Shown here: one piece after another, positions 54,219 through 63,798 of the stretch
Position numbering within the stretch: the first letter of the stretch is position 1
How the letters are laid out: every line of letters begins with the position of its first letter
Source of the DNA: Streptomyces spinosus
Lineage (GTDB): Bacteria; Actinomycetota; Actinomycetes; Streptomycetales; Streptomycetaceae
NCBI RefSeq assembly: GCF_020400655.1
Contig: NZ_JAINRC010000003.1
Coordinates: forward strand, 1-64,000
DNA: 64,000 nt
Direction of reading: 5' to 3'
The notes under the pieces: model-generated
The model's input: the letters and a program-made list of their open reading frames with translations, nothing else
Database searches by the model: none
What the model was told of the DNA's origin: nothing
Position numbers and translations under genes: made by a program

Positions 54219-54440
54219 TCACCGGCTCCGGCTGGCGATCAGCGCGGTGCGGGTCCATGCGATGAGCTGCCGCACGATCGCCGTGGCACGAGCGCTGTGC
54301 GCCGGCAGGAACGGGAGTACGACCAGCGCCGGCGTACAGGCGAGGGTGGCGACGAGCAGCGGAACGATCGCGCAGAGGACGACGAGGACACGCTGCATCC
54401 AGCGGCTGCCCGCGACGACGGCGGTCCAGGATGGTGTCAT
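54219..54440 (-). CDS. Putative small membrane protein (73 aa)
   Basis: This small ORF encodes MTPSWTAVVAGSRWMQRVLV followed by two hydrophobic stretches (about residues 17-31 and 33-47), the short turn LPAHSARATAIVRQL and a basic C-terminus. I do not know the family. The composition and Trp/Arg placement look like a real membrane peptide rather than a chance frame. It lies between the lectin fusion and the HTH/coiled-coil gene and is divergent from the latter. Evidence is moderate, since no ribosome site is clear. Confidence 0.5.
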   Translation of the reverse strand: MTPSWTAVVAGSRWMQRVLVVLCAIVPLLVATLACTPALVVLPFLPAHSARATAIVRQLIAWTRTALIASRSR

Positions 54441-54557
54441 GGTTCGACGGCTCCAATCCGTGGGAGGGACTCTCCGGGACACCACCGTGCAGAAGCGTGC
54501 ACCCGTTGCGGCAGACGCACGGGTTGCCGATGCCAGGTCAACACGAGGGGGATCTCA

Positions 54558-56231
54558 GTGACGGAGTCGCTGCCTGCGACCAGGGGTTCGGGGAGCCTGG
54601 AGCGGGGCGAGGTCCCCGAGGTCTCCGCACTCGGCAACGAGTTGACGACGCTCTTCAACACGCTCGGGATGTCCCAGAGCGCGTACGCGGTCCGCGTCTC
54701 GCTCGACAAGTCGGTGGTGTCACGATCGCTCCGCGGCCGACGAGTGGCCACGCAGGACTTCATCGACCGGCTGGTCCGCGAGGTCGAATCATTGCGGGGC
54801 ACCCCTGTTCAGCCCGAGGTCCGCTCGAATCTGCGCGCACTGCGCCTTGCGGCCCTGCGCGTGTGCGACCCGGCGGTGTACGAACTGGAGTCGCTGCGGG
54901 CCGAGATGGAGAAGACGCGACGCGAGGCCGAGCTCCTGACCAGACACCAAGAGGCGCTGCACGACCTGCTGGAGAAGAAGGAGCAGCAGATCGCACGGCT
55001 GCACGCCGAATTGAAGCAGGTGCGCCAGGACTGGTTCGCCGGCCGGCCCAGCGCCGCCGGCGCGGATGTGGAGGCGGCGCCTGCCGAGCCCGTCGCGGAC
55101 AACGAAGGCCTGGTTCACGAGGTGGCCCGGCTCCGGGCCGAACTGGCAGAGGTGATCACCGCCCGCGCCGACGCCGAACGCCGATGCGCCGCCCTGGAGA
55201 CCCAGGTCAGGGATATGGAGGAGGAACTGGCCGCGCGCTCCGGGGAGGGCGGCGGTGTCGCGCTCCCCTTGGAGGTCCTGCAGGACCAACTGACGGCGCA
55301 CTGGGAAACGGGCCGTACCAGGGAAGCGGCCCGTGACCTCACCGAGGCAGCCCTGACCCGGCCCGTGGACGAGCTCTCCGACCTGGTCGCCTGGCTGGAC
55401 CACCGGGGCGACCGACTGCACGGCGACCACGTCGTGCGTGAGGTGGCCCGCGTCCGCAGCGTCGAGGACGTGGCCGCTTTCGGCAAGCGCACACTGGACC
55501 GGCAGTGGACACCGTCCTTCGCCCACCATGCCGCCAAGAGGGCCGGGCTCCTCGCCGCCGAGGCGTGTCTGGTCATGACGCCGCAGGACATCGCGGTACT
55601 CCACACCCTGTGGCCGGACCAGTGGGATCCGGGAACGGACCAGATCCTGAAGCTGCGTCCGACAGGGCCGCACAGTGTCCTCGCCGCTCTGCTGGCGTCC
55701 CCGCGCGGCCTGGACGACATGGCTCAGGTCATGGCGCGCATCCCGGCCGATGAGAAGGCCGCGGTCAGGAACCTTCGCCCAGCGGCGTTCGGCAATTCCG
55801 GCGAACACACGCTGACGCTCCTGCTTGTGGCGCCGCAGTCCGAGTGGCGTGAGCTGCATTCCCTGCTCATCACCGATTTCGCGAGAAGGCTCGACACGGA
55901 TCACGTGTGGCTGGCCGTGCACGACGCCCGGCTGGGACGGATGTCCGGCGAGCACTGGCGGTCCCTGACCCGCACCCTCCTGGACAGCATGACCCTGGAG
56001 CAGTTCTCGCGTGTCTTCACCGGTGTCTGCAAGGCGCACCAGGACTTCCTCACGCCCCAGGGCCTGGGCCGCACTCCCCTGTACGTGATGCTTCGGGAGA
56101 TCAGCGACCGCGGGCTGCTCCCCGACTTCGCCAAGACAGCCGGGAGCAGGCCTGCCCTCCTGCCCGAGCGACGGAAGGAACGCGCGCTGGCGCGCAGTGC
56201 GTTGATCGCCTGGCGCACGGTCCAGGACTGA
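54558..56231 (+). CDS. Unrecognised HTH / coiled-coil protein (557 aa)
   Basis: I do not recognise the full protein. Residues about 24-75 look like an XRE-type helix-turn-helix (MSQSAYAVRVSLDKSVVSRS then LRGRRVATQDFIDRLV). Two coiled-coil segments follow (about 108-158 and 182-228, rich in Glu/Arg/Leu heptads). The last 320 residues are predicted mostly helical, without membrane segments or nucleotide motifs. The arrangement suggests a DNA-binding or phage-like sensor with a large effector or repeat domain. GTG 54558 follows GAGGGGG. Codon choice is slightly more AT-tolerant than its neighbours, hinting at transfer. Confidence 0.7.
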   Translation: MTESLPATRGSGSLERGEVPEVSALGNELTTLFNTLGMSQSAYAVRVSLDKSVVSRSLRGRRVATQDFIDRLVREVESLRGTPVQPEVRSNLRALRLAALRVCDPAVYELESLRAEMEKTRREAELLTRHQEALHDLLEKKEQQIARLHAELKQVRQDWFAGRPSAAGADVEAAPAEPVADNEGLVHEVARLRAELAEVITARADAERRCAALETQVRDMEEELAARSGEGGGVALPLEVLQDQLTAHWETGRTREAARDLTEAALTRPVDELSDLVAWLDHRGDRLHGDHVVREVARVRSVEDVAAFGKRTLDRQWTPSFAHHAAKRAGLLAAEACLVMTPQDIAVLHTLWPDQWDPGTDQILKLRPTGPHSVLAALLASPRGLDDMAQVMARIPADEKAAVRNLRPAAFGNSGEHTLTLLLVAPQSEWRELHSLLITDFARRLDTDHVWLAVHDARLGRMSGEHWRSLTRTLLDSMTLEQFSRVFTGVCKAHQDFLTPQGLGRTPLYVMLREISDRGLLPDFAKTAGSRPALLPERRKERALARSALIAWRTVQD

Positions 56232-56237
56232 CGGCGC

Positions 56238-57413
56238 TCACACCACCCGCACCCCGCGCCGCCACACGCCGCTGACCAGCGGTACGCCCGGGCGGTAGGC
56301 CAGGTGTACGTGGCTGGGGGCGTCCAGGAGGGTCAGGTCGGCGTAGGCGCCGGGGGTGAGCCGGCCGATGTCCGTGCGGCGCAGGGCCGCCGCGCCGCCC
56401 GCCGTGGCCGACCAGACCGCCTCGTCGGGGGTCATCCGCATGTCGCGGACGGCCAGGGCGATGCAGAAGGGGAGGGAGGAGGTGAAGGACGAGCCGGGGT
56501 TGCAGTCGGTGGAGAGGGCGACCGTCACGCCCGCGTCGAGCAGACGGCGGGCGTCCGGCCACTCGGCCCGGGTGGAGAACTCGGCGCCGGGGAGCAGCGT
56601 GGCGACCGTCGAGCTGTTGGCCAGGGCGTCGACGTCCGCGTCCGTGAGGTGGGTGCAGTGGTCGGCGCTGGCCGCGTCCAGTTCCACGGCGAGCTGGACG
56701 CCGGGGCCGTGGGAGAGCTGGTTGGCGTGGATGCGCGGGTGCAGTCCCCTGGCCTTGCCGGCCGTGAGGATCGCGCGGGCCTGGTCGCCGTCGAAGGCGC
56801 CCTTCTCGCAGAAGACGTCGATCCAGCGGGCGTGCGGCGCGCACGCGTCCAGCATCTCGCCGGTGACCAGGGCGACGTAGGCCGCCGGGTCGTCGGCGTA
56901 GTCCGGGGAGACGATGTGCGCGCCGAGGTACGTCACCTCGTCGGTGTGCCGTGCCGCGAGGCGCAGGGCGCGGGACTCGTCCTCGACGGTGAGGCCGTAG
57001 CCCGACTTGGTCTCGAAGGTGGTGGTGCCCTGGCGGAGGGCCTCTCCGAGATAACGGGTGAGGTTCGCCTCCAGTTCCGCGTCGCTCGCGGCCCGGGTGG
57101 CCGCGACCGTGGTCCGGATGCCGCCTGCCGTGTAGGAGCGGCCGGACATGCGGGCGTTGAACTCCTGCGTCCGGTCGCCCGCGAAGACCAGGTGGGAGTG
57201 GGAGTCCACGAAGCCCGGCAGCACCGCCCGGCCGCCCGCGTCGAGCCGGTTGTCAGTGGCGGGTGCTTTGCTGGATTCACCGGTCCACGCGATGCGGTCG
57301 CCGTCGATGACGACGGCCGCGTCCTGGACCAGACCGAGGGGGGACCCCCGTCCGAGGGAGGGGTCGTTGGTGACCAGCGTGGCGATGTTGGTGATGACGG
57401 TGCTGCTGCTCAT
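56238..57413 (-). CDS. hutI: Imidazolonepropionase
   Basis: This 391-residue amidohydrolase opens imidazolonepropionate to N-formimino-L-glutamate, step three of histidine breakdown. The metal HxH is in [17 protein letters not shown]. The substrate segment is [18 protein letters not shown], and further ligands lie in [10 protein letters not shown] and [10 protein letters not shown]. It is the last gene of the hut operon, 29 bp after hutF. Its end nearly abuts the convergent HTH/coiled-coil gene (6 bp apart). Confidence 0.96.
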   Translation of the reverse strand: MSSSTVITNIATLVTNDPSLGRGSPLGLVQDAAVVIDGDRIAWTGESSKAPATDNRLDAGGRAVLPGFVDSHSHLVFAGDRTQEFNARMSGRSYTAGGIRTTVAATRAASDAELEANLTRYLGEALRQGTTTFETKSGYGLTVEDESRALRLAARHTDEVTYLGAHIVSPDYADDPAAYVALVTGEMLDACAPHARWIDVFCEKGAFDGDQARAILTAGKARGLHPRIHANQLSHGPGVQLAVELDAASADHCTHLTDADVDALANSSTVATLLPGAEFSTRAEWPDARRLLDAGVTVALSTDCNPGSSFTSSLPFCIALAVRDMRMTPDEAVWSATAGGAAALRRTDIGRLTPGAYADLTLLDAPSHVHLAYRPGVPLVSGVWRRGVRVV

Positions 57414-57442
57414 GGTGTCGTCCTCGTGGGGGTCGGCGTGGC

Positions 57443-58780
57443 TCAGCCGCGCAGGGCTTCGACGGCGGCGGCCAGCGCCTGCGGCACATGGGGTACGAGC
57501 GTGTGCACGCCGTCGCGTACGACGTGCCGGCCGCCCACGACCGTGTGCCGTACGTCCGCCGCGCCCGCCGCGAATACGGCCGTCTCGGCGCCCAGTCTGG
57601 GCAGCGTCCCGGCCGTCCTGACCGAGTCCAGCGCGATCGTCGTCAGGTCGGCGAGCGCGCCCGGCTCGATGGTGCCGGCGTCGTCCCAGCCGAGGGCGGC
57701 GTGGCCGTCGGCGGTGGCGGCCCGCAGCAGGGCGGCGGCCGTCCAGTGGCCCCGGGTGCGGCTGCGCAGCCGCTCGTCGAGCTCCATGGCGCGTGCCTCT
57801 TCGAGCAGGTCGATGACGGCGTGGCTGTCGGAGCCGAGGGAGAGCGGGGAGCCGGCCCGCTGGAGGGCGACGGCCGGGCCGATGCCGTCGGCCAGGTCCC
57901 GCTCGGTCGTCGGGCACATGCAGGTGCCGGTGCCCGAGTCGCCGAGCAGGGCGATGTCCTCGTCGGTGACGTGGGTGTTGTGCACTCCGGTGGTGCGCGG
58001 CCCGAGGACGCCGTGGTCGGCGAGGAGCCGGGTGGGCGTGCGGCCGTGGGCGGCGAGGCAGGCGTCGTTCTCGGCGGTCTGCTCCGACAGGTGCACGTGC
58101 AGCGGGGCCCGCCGCTCCCCGGCCCAGCGTGCCACGGTCGCCAGCTGCCCGGCGGGCACGGCCCGTACGGAGTGGATCGCCGCCCCGATCCGCGCGTGGT
58201 CCCGTTCCTTGAGAACTGAACAGCGTTCGGCCCAGGCCTCCGCGCTGCCGTCGGAGAAGCGCAGCTGGTGGGCGGTGGGCGGCTCGCCGAAGCCGGAGGA
58301 GAGGTAGCAGGTGTCGAGGAGGGTGATGCGGACGCCGGCCTCGGCGGCGGCGGCGATCAGCGCCTCCCCCATGGCGTTGGGGTCGGCGTAGGCGGTGCCG
58401 CCGGGGGCGTGGTGCACGTAGTGGAACTCGCCGACGCAGGTGATGCCGGCGAGGGCCATCTCGGCGTACACGGCGCGGGCCAGGGCGTGGTAGGTCTCCG
58501 GGGTCAGCCGGTCGGCGACGGAGTACATCACCTCGCGCCAGGTCCAGAAGGTCCCGGAGCCGACCTGGACGGTGCCGCGCAGCGCCCGGTGGAAGGCGTG
58601 GCTGTGGGCGTTGGCGAGGCCGGGCAGGGTGAGCCCGCGCAGCACCTCGGCGCCGGGCGGCGGAGTGGGCGTCCCGGTGCGGACGGCACCGATCCGGCCG
58701 TCCGTCACCTCCACCGTGACTCCCGGCTCGACGTAGGTGCCGAGCCAGGCGTGCTCCAGCCAGTAGGTCCCCTTGGTCAC
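57443..58780 (-). CDS. hutF: Formimidoylglutamate deiminase
   Basis: This 445-residue amidohydrolase converts N-formimino-L-glutamate to N-formyl-L-glutamate and ammonia. Motifs are [18 protein letters not shown] (HxH), [31 protein letters not shown] and [18 protein letters not shown]. Presence of HutF means the pathway uses the formylglutamate route, so a formylglutamate hydrolase is required. The GTG start overlaps the stop of the M20 gene (GTGA), so translation is coupled. Confidence 0.95.
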   Translation of the reverse strand: MTKGTYWLEHAWLGTYVEPGVTVEVTDGRIGAVRTGTPTPPPGAEVLRGLTLPGLANAHSHAFHRALRGTVQVGSGTFWTWREVMYSVADRLTPETYHALARAVYAEMALAGITCVGEFHYVHHAPGGTAYADPNAMGEALIAAAAEAGVRITLLDTCYLSSGFGEPPTAHQLRFSDGSAEAWAERCSVLKERDHARIGAAIHSVRAVPAGQLATVARWAGERRAPLHVHLSEQTAENDACLAAHGRTPTRLLADHGVLGPRTTGVHNTHVTDEDIALLGDSGTGTCMCPTTERDLADGIGPAVALQRAGSPLSLGSDSHAVIDLLEEARAMELDERLRSRTRGHWTAAALLRAATADGHAALGWDDAGTIEPGALADLTTIALDSVRTAGTLPRLGAETAVFAAGAADVRHTVVGGRHVVRDGVHTLVPHVPQALAAAVEALRG

Positions 58781-60060
58781 CTGCGGACCAGTCCTTCCAG
58801 TACGTCGGCGAGTGCGCGCACCCCGGCCACGCAGTCGTCCTCGGCGGCGGACTCGGCCGGGGAGTGCGAGACACCGGTGGGGTTGCGCACGAACAGCATG
58901 GCGGTCGGGACGCTCCCGGAGAGGATTCCGGCGTCGTGTCCCGCACCGGTCCCGAGCACGGGCACCTTCAGGCCGGTGTCCTTGCCCAGGATGCGGCCGA
59001 GTTCGTCTCGCAGGGCGTGGTCGAACTCCACGACCGGGGTGAAGGACTCCCGGACGACGTCGAGGTCGATGCCGTGGGCGTCGGCGTACTCCCGGGCCGC
59101 CTTCTCGATGCCGCCCACCACCGTGTCCAGGGTGTCCTGGTCGGCGGCGCGGGAGTCGAGCCAGCCGCGCACGAGGGACGGGATCGCGTTCACCCCGTTG
59201 GGCTCGACGGCGATCTTCCCGAAGGTGGCGACGGCACCGGCGAGTTCGGCCTCGCGGCGGGCGGCGAGCACGGTCTCGGCGTACGACAGCATGGGGTCGC
59301 GGCGGTCCACGAGCCGGGTGGTGCCGGCGTGGTTGGCCTCGCCCCGGAAGTCGAACCGCCACCGCCCGTGCGGCCAGATGGCACTGGCGATGCCGACCCG
59401 GTCGCCGGACAGGTCCAGCGCGCGGCCCTGTTCGACGTGCAGTTCCACGAAGGCGCCGATCCGGGCCAGCCGCCCGGGGTCGGGCCCGATGGCGTCCGGG
59501 TCGTACCCGGCCGCCTCCATGGCCCGGGGCAGGCTGACCCCGTCCCCGTCGGTGAGCCGGTGGGCCTGCTCCACGGTGAGCTGCCCGGCGGTGAGGCGGG
59601 AGCCGACGCAGGCGAGCCCGAACCGAGCGCCCTCCTCGTCCCCGAAGTTGACGACGGCGAGCGGTCTGGCGAACTCCACGCCCCTGCCGCGCAGTTCGTC
59701 CAGGGCGGCGAAGGAGGACACGACCCCGAGGGGGCCGTCGAAGGCCCCGCCGTCCGGCACGGAGTCCAGGTGCGACCCGGTGACGACGGCGTCACCGGCG
59801 GCCGGGTCCCCCAGCCAGGCCCACTGGTTCCCGTTCCGGTCGACCTCGTAGGCGAGCCCGCGGTCCTCGGCCTGCTGCCGGAACCAGGCCCGGCACTCGG
59901 CGTCCGCCCCGGTCCAGGCGTAGCGCCGGTAACCGCCGGAGCCGGGGTGCCGGCCGACGGGGAGCAGCTCGCGCCACATCTCCTGGAAGGAGGTCCCGGG
60001 CCGGGGGCCGCCGTCGTGCCGGGCGGGAGGGTCGCCGTGCCCGGCCTCGCCGGCCGTCAC
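58777..60060 (-). CDS. M20-family amidase/deacylase (allantoate amidohydrolase-like)
   Basis: This 427-residue Zn-dependent amidohydrolase has the M20/allantoate-carbamoylase layout: [20 protein letters not shown] with metal-binding His and Asp, [11 protein letters not shown] with the Glu pair, HVEQG, and a C-terminal [10 protein letters not shown] and [14 protein letters not shown]. It is usually annotated allantoate amidohydrolase. Here it is locked between hutU and hutF by 4-bp overlaps on each side, exactly where N-formyl-L-glutamate hydrolase (HutG) would be needed, so I infer that as its likely reaction. Allantoate or another carbamoyl substrate remains possible. Confidence 0.85.
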   Translation of the reverse strand: MTAGEAGHGDPPARHDGGPRPGTSFQEMWRELLPVGRHPGSGGYRRYAWTGADAECRAWFRQQAEDRGLAYEVDRNGNQWAWLGDPAAGDAVVTGSHLDSVPDGGAFDGPLGVVSSFAALDELRGRGVEFARPLAVVNFGDEEGARFGLACVGSRLTAGQLTVEQAHRLTDGDGVSLPRAMEAAGYDPDAIGPDPGRLARIGAFVELHVEQGRALDLSGDRVGIASAIWPHGRWRFDFRGEANHAGTTRLVDRRDPMLSYAETVLAARREAELAGAVATFGKIAVEPNGVNAIPSLVRGWLDSRAADQDTLDTVVGGIEKAAREYADAHGIDLDVVRESFTPVVEFDHALRDELGRILGKDTGLKVPVLGTGAGHDAGILSGSVPTAMLFVRNPTGVSHSPAESAAEDDCVAGVRALADVLEGLVRR

Positions 60061-61721
60061 GCCTCGTCACCCTCACGCATGGGCACCCGGACCCCCCGCT
60101 CGGCCGCGACCGACTCCGCGCTGTCGTACCCGGCGTCCACGTGCCGGATGACGCCCATCCCGGGGTCGTTGGTGAGGACGCGCCGGATCTTCTCGCCGCC
60201 GAGCTTCGTGCCGTCGGCCACGGTGACCTGACCGGCGTGGATGGACCGCCCCATGCCCACGCCGCCACCGTGGTGGATGGACACCCAGGAGGCGCCCGAG
60301 GCCACGTTGACCATCGCGTTCAGCAGCGGCCAGTCGGCGATCGCGTCGGACCCGTCGAGCATGGCCTCGGTCTCCCGGTACGGCGAGGCGACGGAGCCGC
60401 AGTCGAGGTGGTCGCGGCCGATGGCCAGCGGCGCGGCCAGCTCACCGCTCGCGACCATGTCGTTGAACCGCTCGCCGGCCTTGTCGCGCTCGCCGTAGCC
60501 GAGCCAGCAGATGCGGGCGGGCAGGCCCTGGAAGTGGACGCGCTCGCCGGCCATCTTGATCCAGCGGGCGAGGGACTCGTTCTCGGGGAAGAGCTCCAGG
60601 ATCGCCTTGTCGGTCTTGGCGATGTCGGCCGGGTCGCCGGACAGGGCCGCCCAGCGGAAGGGGCCCTTGCCCTCGCAGAACAGGGGGCGGATGTAGGCGG
60701 GGACGAAGCCGGGGAAGGCGAACGCCCGGTCGTAGCCCGCGAGCTGTGCCTCGCCGCGGATGGAGTTGCCGTAGTCGAAGACCTCGGCACCGGCGTCCAT
60801 GAAGCCGACCATGGCCTCCACGTGCCGCGCCATGGACTCACGGGCGCGGGTGGTGAAGCCGGCCGGGTCCTTGGCCGCCTCGTCGGCCATGTCCTCGAAG
60901 GCCACGCCCACCGGGAGGTACGACAGCGGGTCGTGGGCGGAGGTCTGGTCGGTGACGATGTCGACGGGGGCGTTCATCGCGAGGAGCTGCGGGACCAGTT
61001 CGGCCGCGTTGCCGAGGACGCCGATGGACAGCGGACGACGGGCGTCGCGCGCCTCGGTGGCCAGCTGGAGCGCGTGGTCGAGGGAGTCGGCCCTGACGTC
61101 CAGGTAGCGGTGCTCGATGCGGCGCTCGATGGCGCGCGGGTCGCAGTCGATGCAGATCGCGACGCCGTCGTTCATGGTGACGGCGAGCGGCTGGGCGCCG
61201 CCCATGCCGCCGAGGCCGGCGGTCAGGGTGATGGTGCCGGCCAGGGTGCCGCCGAACTTCTTGGCGGCGACGGCGGCGAAGGTCTCGTAGGTGCCCTGGA
61301 GGATGCCCTGGGTGCCGATGTAGATCCAGGAGCCGGCGGTCATCTGGCCGTACATGGTCAGGCCGAGGGCCTCCAGGCGGCGGAACTCCTCCCAGTTGGC
61401 CCAGTCGCCGACCAGGTTGGAGTTGGCGATGAGGACGCGCGGGGCCCACTCGTGGGTCTGCATCACGCCGACCGGCCGGCCGGACTGCACCAGCATGGTC
61501 TCGTCCTGCTTGAGGGTCCTCAGGGTGCGGACCATGGCGTCGAAGGAGCGCCAGTCACGGGCGGCCTTGCCGGTGCCGCCGTAGACGACGAGCTTGTCGG
61601 GGTGCTCGGCGACCTCGGGGTCGAGGTTGTTCTGCAGCATGCGCAGGGCGGCTTCCTGCTGCCATCCCAGGGCGCTCAGTTCCGTGCCGCGCGGTGCTCG
61701 TACGGGGCGGGGTCCCGACAT
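60057..61721 (-). CDS. hutU: Urocanate hydratase
   Basis: This 554-residue NAD-dependent enzyme converts urocanate to imidazolonepropionate, step two of histidine degradation. Signatures are [59 protein letters not shown] and the active-site-region [23 protein letters not shown] precedes the ATG. It is the first gene of the hut operon in this window. Histidine ammonia-lyase is not here and must be elsewhere. Its promoter carries an overlapping palindrome. Confidence 0.98.
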   Translation of the reverse strand: MSGPRPVRAPRGTELSALGWQQEAALRMLQNNLDPEVAEHPDKLVVYGGTGKAARDWRSFDAMVRTLRTLKQDETMLVQSGRPVGVMQTHEWAPRVLIANSNLVGDWANWEEFRRLEALGLTMYGQMTAGSWIYIGTQGILQGTYETFAAVAAKKFGGTLAGTITLTAGLGGMGGAQPLAVTMNDGVAICIDCDPRAIERRIEHRYLDVRADSLDHALQLATEARDARRPLSIGVLGNAAELVPQLLAMNAPVDIVTDQTSAHDPLSYLPVGVAFEDMADEAAKDPAGFTTRARESMARHVEAMVGFMDAGAEVFDYGNSIRGEAQLAGYDRAFAFPGFVPAYIRPLFCEGKGPFRWAALSGDPADIAKTDKAILELFPENESLARWIKMAGERVHFQGLPARICWLGYGERDKAGERFNDMVASGELAAPLAIGRDHLDCGSVASPYRETEAMLDGSDAIADWPLLNAMVNVASGASWVSIHHGGGVGMGRSIHAGQVTVADGTKLGGEKIRRVLTNDPGMGVIRHVDAGYDSAESVAAERGVRVPMREGDEA

Positions 61722-61745
61722 CGTCTGCCTCCTCCTGTGCCTACG

Positions 61746-61783
61746 TCTATTCACATCCTGTAGGCCTGAATAGAGCTAGTCAA
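61746..61783 (-). promoter_or_regulatory. hut promoter with overlapping palindromic operator
   Basis: Minus-strand TTGACT (61778-61783), 17 bp, CAGGAT (61755-61760) make a good promoter for hutU. A palindrome TCTATTCA-N13-TGAATAGA (61746-61753 / 61767-61774) spans the -10. One arm lies in the spacer and the other starts just after the -10, so a bound repressor would block transcription. Confidence 0.65.
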
Positions 61784-61861
61784 TACATCGGGACGGCCCC
61801 GTCCGCGCGCGGCGGGTGTTTGGCTGGAAGCACCGGTAGCCGGGAACAGGACGGAGAAGCC

Positions 61862-63265
61862 GTGGCGGAGATCGAGACGGTCGGGGACGTCGGGAGCGAG
61901 GCGCGGGGGCGGGCGGTCCGCCGGGACCGGGCCGTGCGGGCCGCCGTCGAGCGGGGACTGCTGGGGCCGGACGCGGCCGTGGTGGGCCTGCTGGACGTCC
62001 TCGGCATCCGGGAGTCGGCGGCGGCGCTGCGGGCGGCGTTCGACGCGGTCGTGCCGCCCGGCACACCCGTGCTGCACGCCTTCGCGGTGAAGGCGACCCC
62101 GCTGGTGCCGGTGGTGCGGCTGCTGCACGAGGCGGGCATCGGCGCGGAGGTGGCGAGCCCCGGCGAGCTGGCGCTGGCCCGCGCCGCCGGGGTGCCGCCC
62201 GACCGGACGGTGCTGGACTCGCCGGCCAAGACCCCGGCCGAGCTGCGCGAGGCGCTGGCCCTGGGCATCGCGGTGAACGCGGACAACGCGCAGGAGCTGG
62301 ACCGGCTCGACGCCCTCGTGCGCGCCGCTCCCACCCGGTCCCCGCTCGGGCTCCGGGTCAACCCGCAGATCGGCGGCGGCACCATCGGGTCGACGTCCAC
62401 GGCGACGCGGACCTCGAAGTTCGGGGTGGCGCTCAGGGACGAGGGGGCGCGCAACTGGGTCGTCCGGGCGTACGCGGAGCGGCCGTGGCTGACCCGGCTG
62501 CACGCGCACACCGGCTCGCAGGGCATCCCGCTGCCGCTGCTGGCACGGGGCGCGGCGGAGGTGTACGCGCTCGCGGAGGAGATCAACGCGGTCGCCGGAC
62601 GGCGGCAGGTCGGCACGATCGACATCGGCGGCGGCCTGCCGGTGAACCTCGCGTCGGAGGAGACGGCGCCGTCGTACGCCGACTACGCGCGGCTGCTGGC
62701 CGAGCGGGTGCCGGGGCTGTTCGACGGGCGGTACGGGCTGGTGACCGAGTTCGGGCGGTCGCTGCTGGCCAAGTACGGGACGGTGGTCGCCCGGGTGGAG
62801 TACGCCAAGACCGCGGGCGGACGGCGGATCGCGGTGACGCACGCGGGCGTGCAAGTGGCGACGAGGACGGTGTACGTGCCGGAAGCGTGGCCGCTGCGGA
62901 TCGCCGCGTACGACGCCGGGGGACGGCCGAAGACGGGGCCGGAGGTGGTGCAGGACGTGGCCGGGCCGGCCTGCTTCTCGGGCGACCTGCTCGCCGAGGG
63001 GCGCGCGCTGCCGCCGCTGGAGCAGGGCGACTACGCGGCGGCGCTGGACACGGGCGCGTACTACTTCGCCCACCACTACGCGTACAACTCCCTCGCCCGG
63101 CCCGGCGTCTACGGCTACGCGCCGGACGGCGAGGGGGGCGTCTGCTTCGCTACGGTACGGGAACCGCAGACCGTCGCGGAGGTGGTGGCGGAGTCGGGAG
63201 GGGCGCACGCGTCCGCGCTGACCGGCCTCCCGGGCGCCACCGGCGCACGTCCCTCGCCCGGGTGA
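61862..63265 (+). CDS. PLP-dependent diaminopimelate-decarboxylase-like protein (fold-type III)
   Basis: This 467-residue alanine-racemase/ODC-fold protein has PLP Lys77 in LHAFAVKATP, the HTGSQG loop, the phosphate-binding DIGGGLPVNLA, VTEFGRSLLAKYG and the partner-subunit Cys in GPACFSGDLLAEG. It is related to LysA but differs in many lysA-conserved places. The true biosynthetic lysA is likely elsewhere. It could act on another amino acid. GTG 61862 has GGAGAAG upstream. It is divergent from hutU across the palindrome, so co-regulation is possible. Confidence 0.87.
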   Translation: MAEIETVGDVGSEARGRAVRRDRAVRAAVERGLLGPDAAVVGLLDVLGIRESAAALRAAFDAVVPPGTPVLHAFAVKATPLVPVVRLLHEAGIGAEVASPGELALARAAGVPPDRTVLDSPAKTPAELREALALGIAVNADNAQELDRLDALVRAAPTRSPLGLRVNPQIGGGTIGSTSTATRTSKFGVALRDEGARNWVVRAYAERPWLTRLHAHTGSQGIPLPLLARGAAEVYALAEEINAVAGRRQVGTIDIGGGLPVNLASEETAPSYADYARLLAERVPGLFDGRYGLVTEFGRSLLAKYGTVVARVEYAKTAGGRRIAVTHAGVQVATRTVYVPEAWPLRIAAYDAGGRPKTGPEVVQDVAGPACFSGDLLAEGRALPPLEQGDYAAALDTGAYYFAHHYAYNSLARPGVYGYAPDGEGGVCFATVREPQTVAEVVAESGGAHASALTGLPGATGARPSPG

Positions 63266-63414
63266 TCAACTCCGGCGCGGCGCAGGGCAGTTGACCCACA
63301 CTAGTACGCCCGAGGCATGTTCCAACGGAAAATGCCAAAGGCCTCACCTCTCGCACACACGTTGCGTAGTGTCGGCGTCACTCAACCGGAGTCCCAGGCG
63401 GGAGGGGAGCCACG

Positions 63415-63798
63415 GTGCCCGGAATCGACGAGTGCTTGCTGGAAGCGATGCGGTTGCCCGGTGCCCGGGGAGCCGCGCTGGTGGACTGGACGAGCGGACT
63501 GGCCCTCGGCACGGTCGGGGAGGCGCCCGGCGGCGACCACGAGACGACCGCCGCCGAGGCCGCCGAACTCGCCCGGATGGCCGCCGAGCACGGCACCTTC
63601 GCGGCGGGCGGCGACGACCTGCCACCCGTGGAGGACGTGATCATCAGCAACGGGGACAGCTACCACCTGCTGCGCTTCGTGGACACATCCTTCGACAGCA
63701 GCGTGTTCCTGCACCTGTGGCTCGGCCGCGAGGAGGGCAACCTCGCGCTCGCCCGGATCCGGCTCGGTGAGATGGCCGCCCGGCTGGTGCTGGGATGA
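63415..63798 (+). CDS. Roadblock/LC7-like hypothetical protein (127 aa)
   Basis: This 127-residue protein begins MPGIDECLLEAMRLPGARGA, then VDWTSGLALGTVG, and has VEDVIISNGDSYHLLRFVDT and SVFLHLWLGREEGNLALARI. The pattern fits a Roadblock/LC7-type sheet that dimerises, as in the mglB-like partners of small GTPases. GGAGGGGAGCCACG precedes the GTG. Its stop overlaps the next gene (ATGA), so the two are co-translated. The family call is tentative. Confidence 0.7.
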   Translation: MPGIDECLLEAMRLPGARGAALVDWTSGLALGTVGEAPGGDHETTAAEAAELARMAAEHGTFAAGGDDLPPVEDVIISNGDSYHLLRFVDTSFDSSVFLHLWLGREEGNLALARIRLGEMAARLVLG

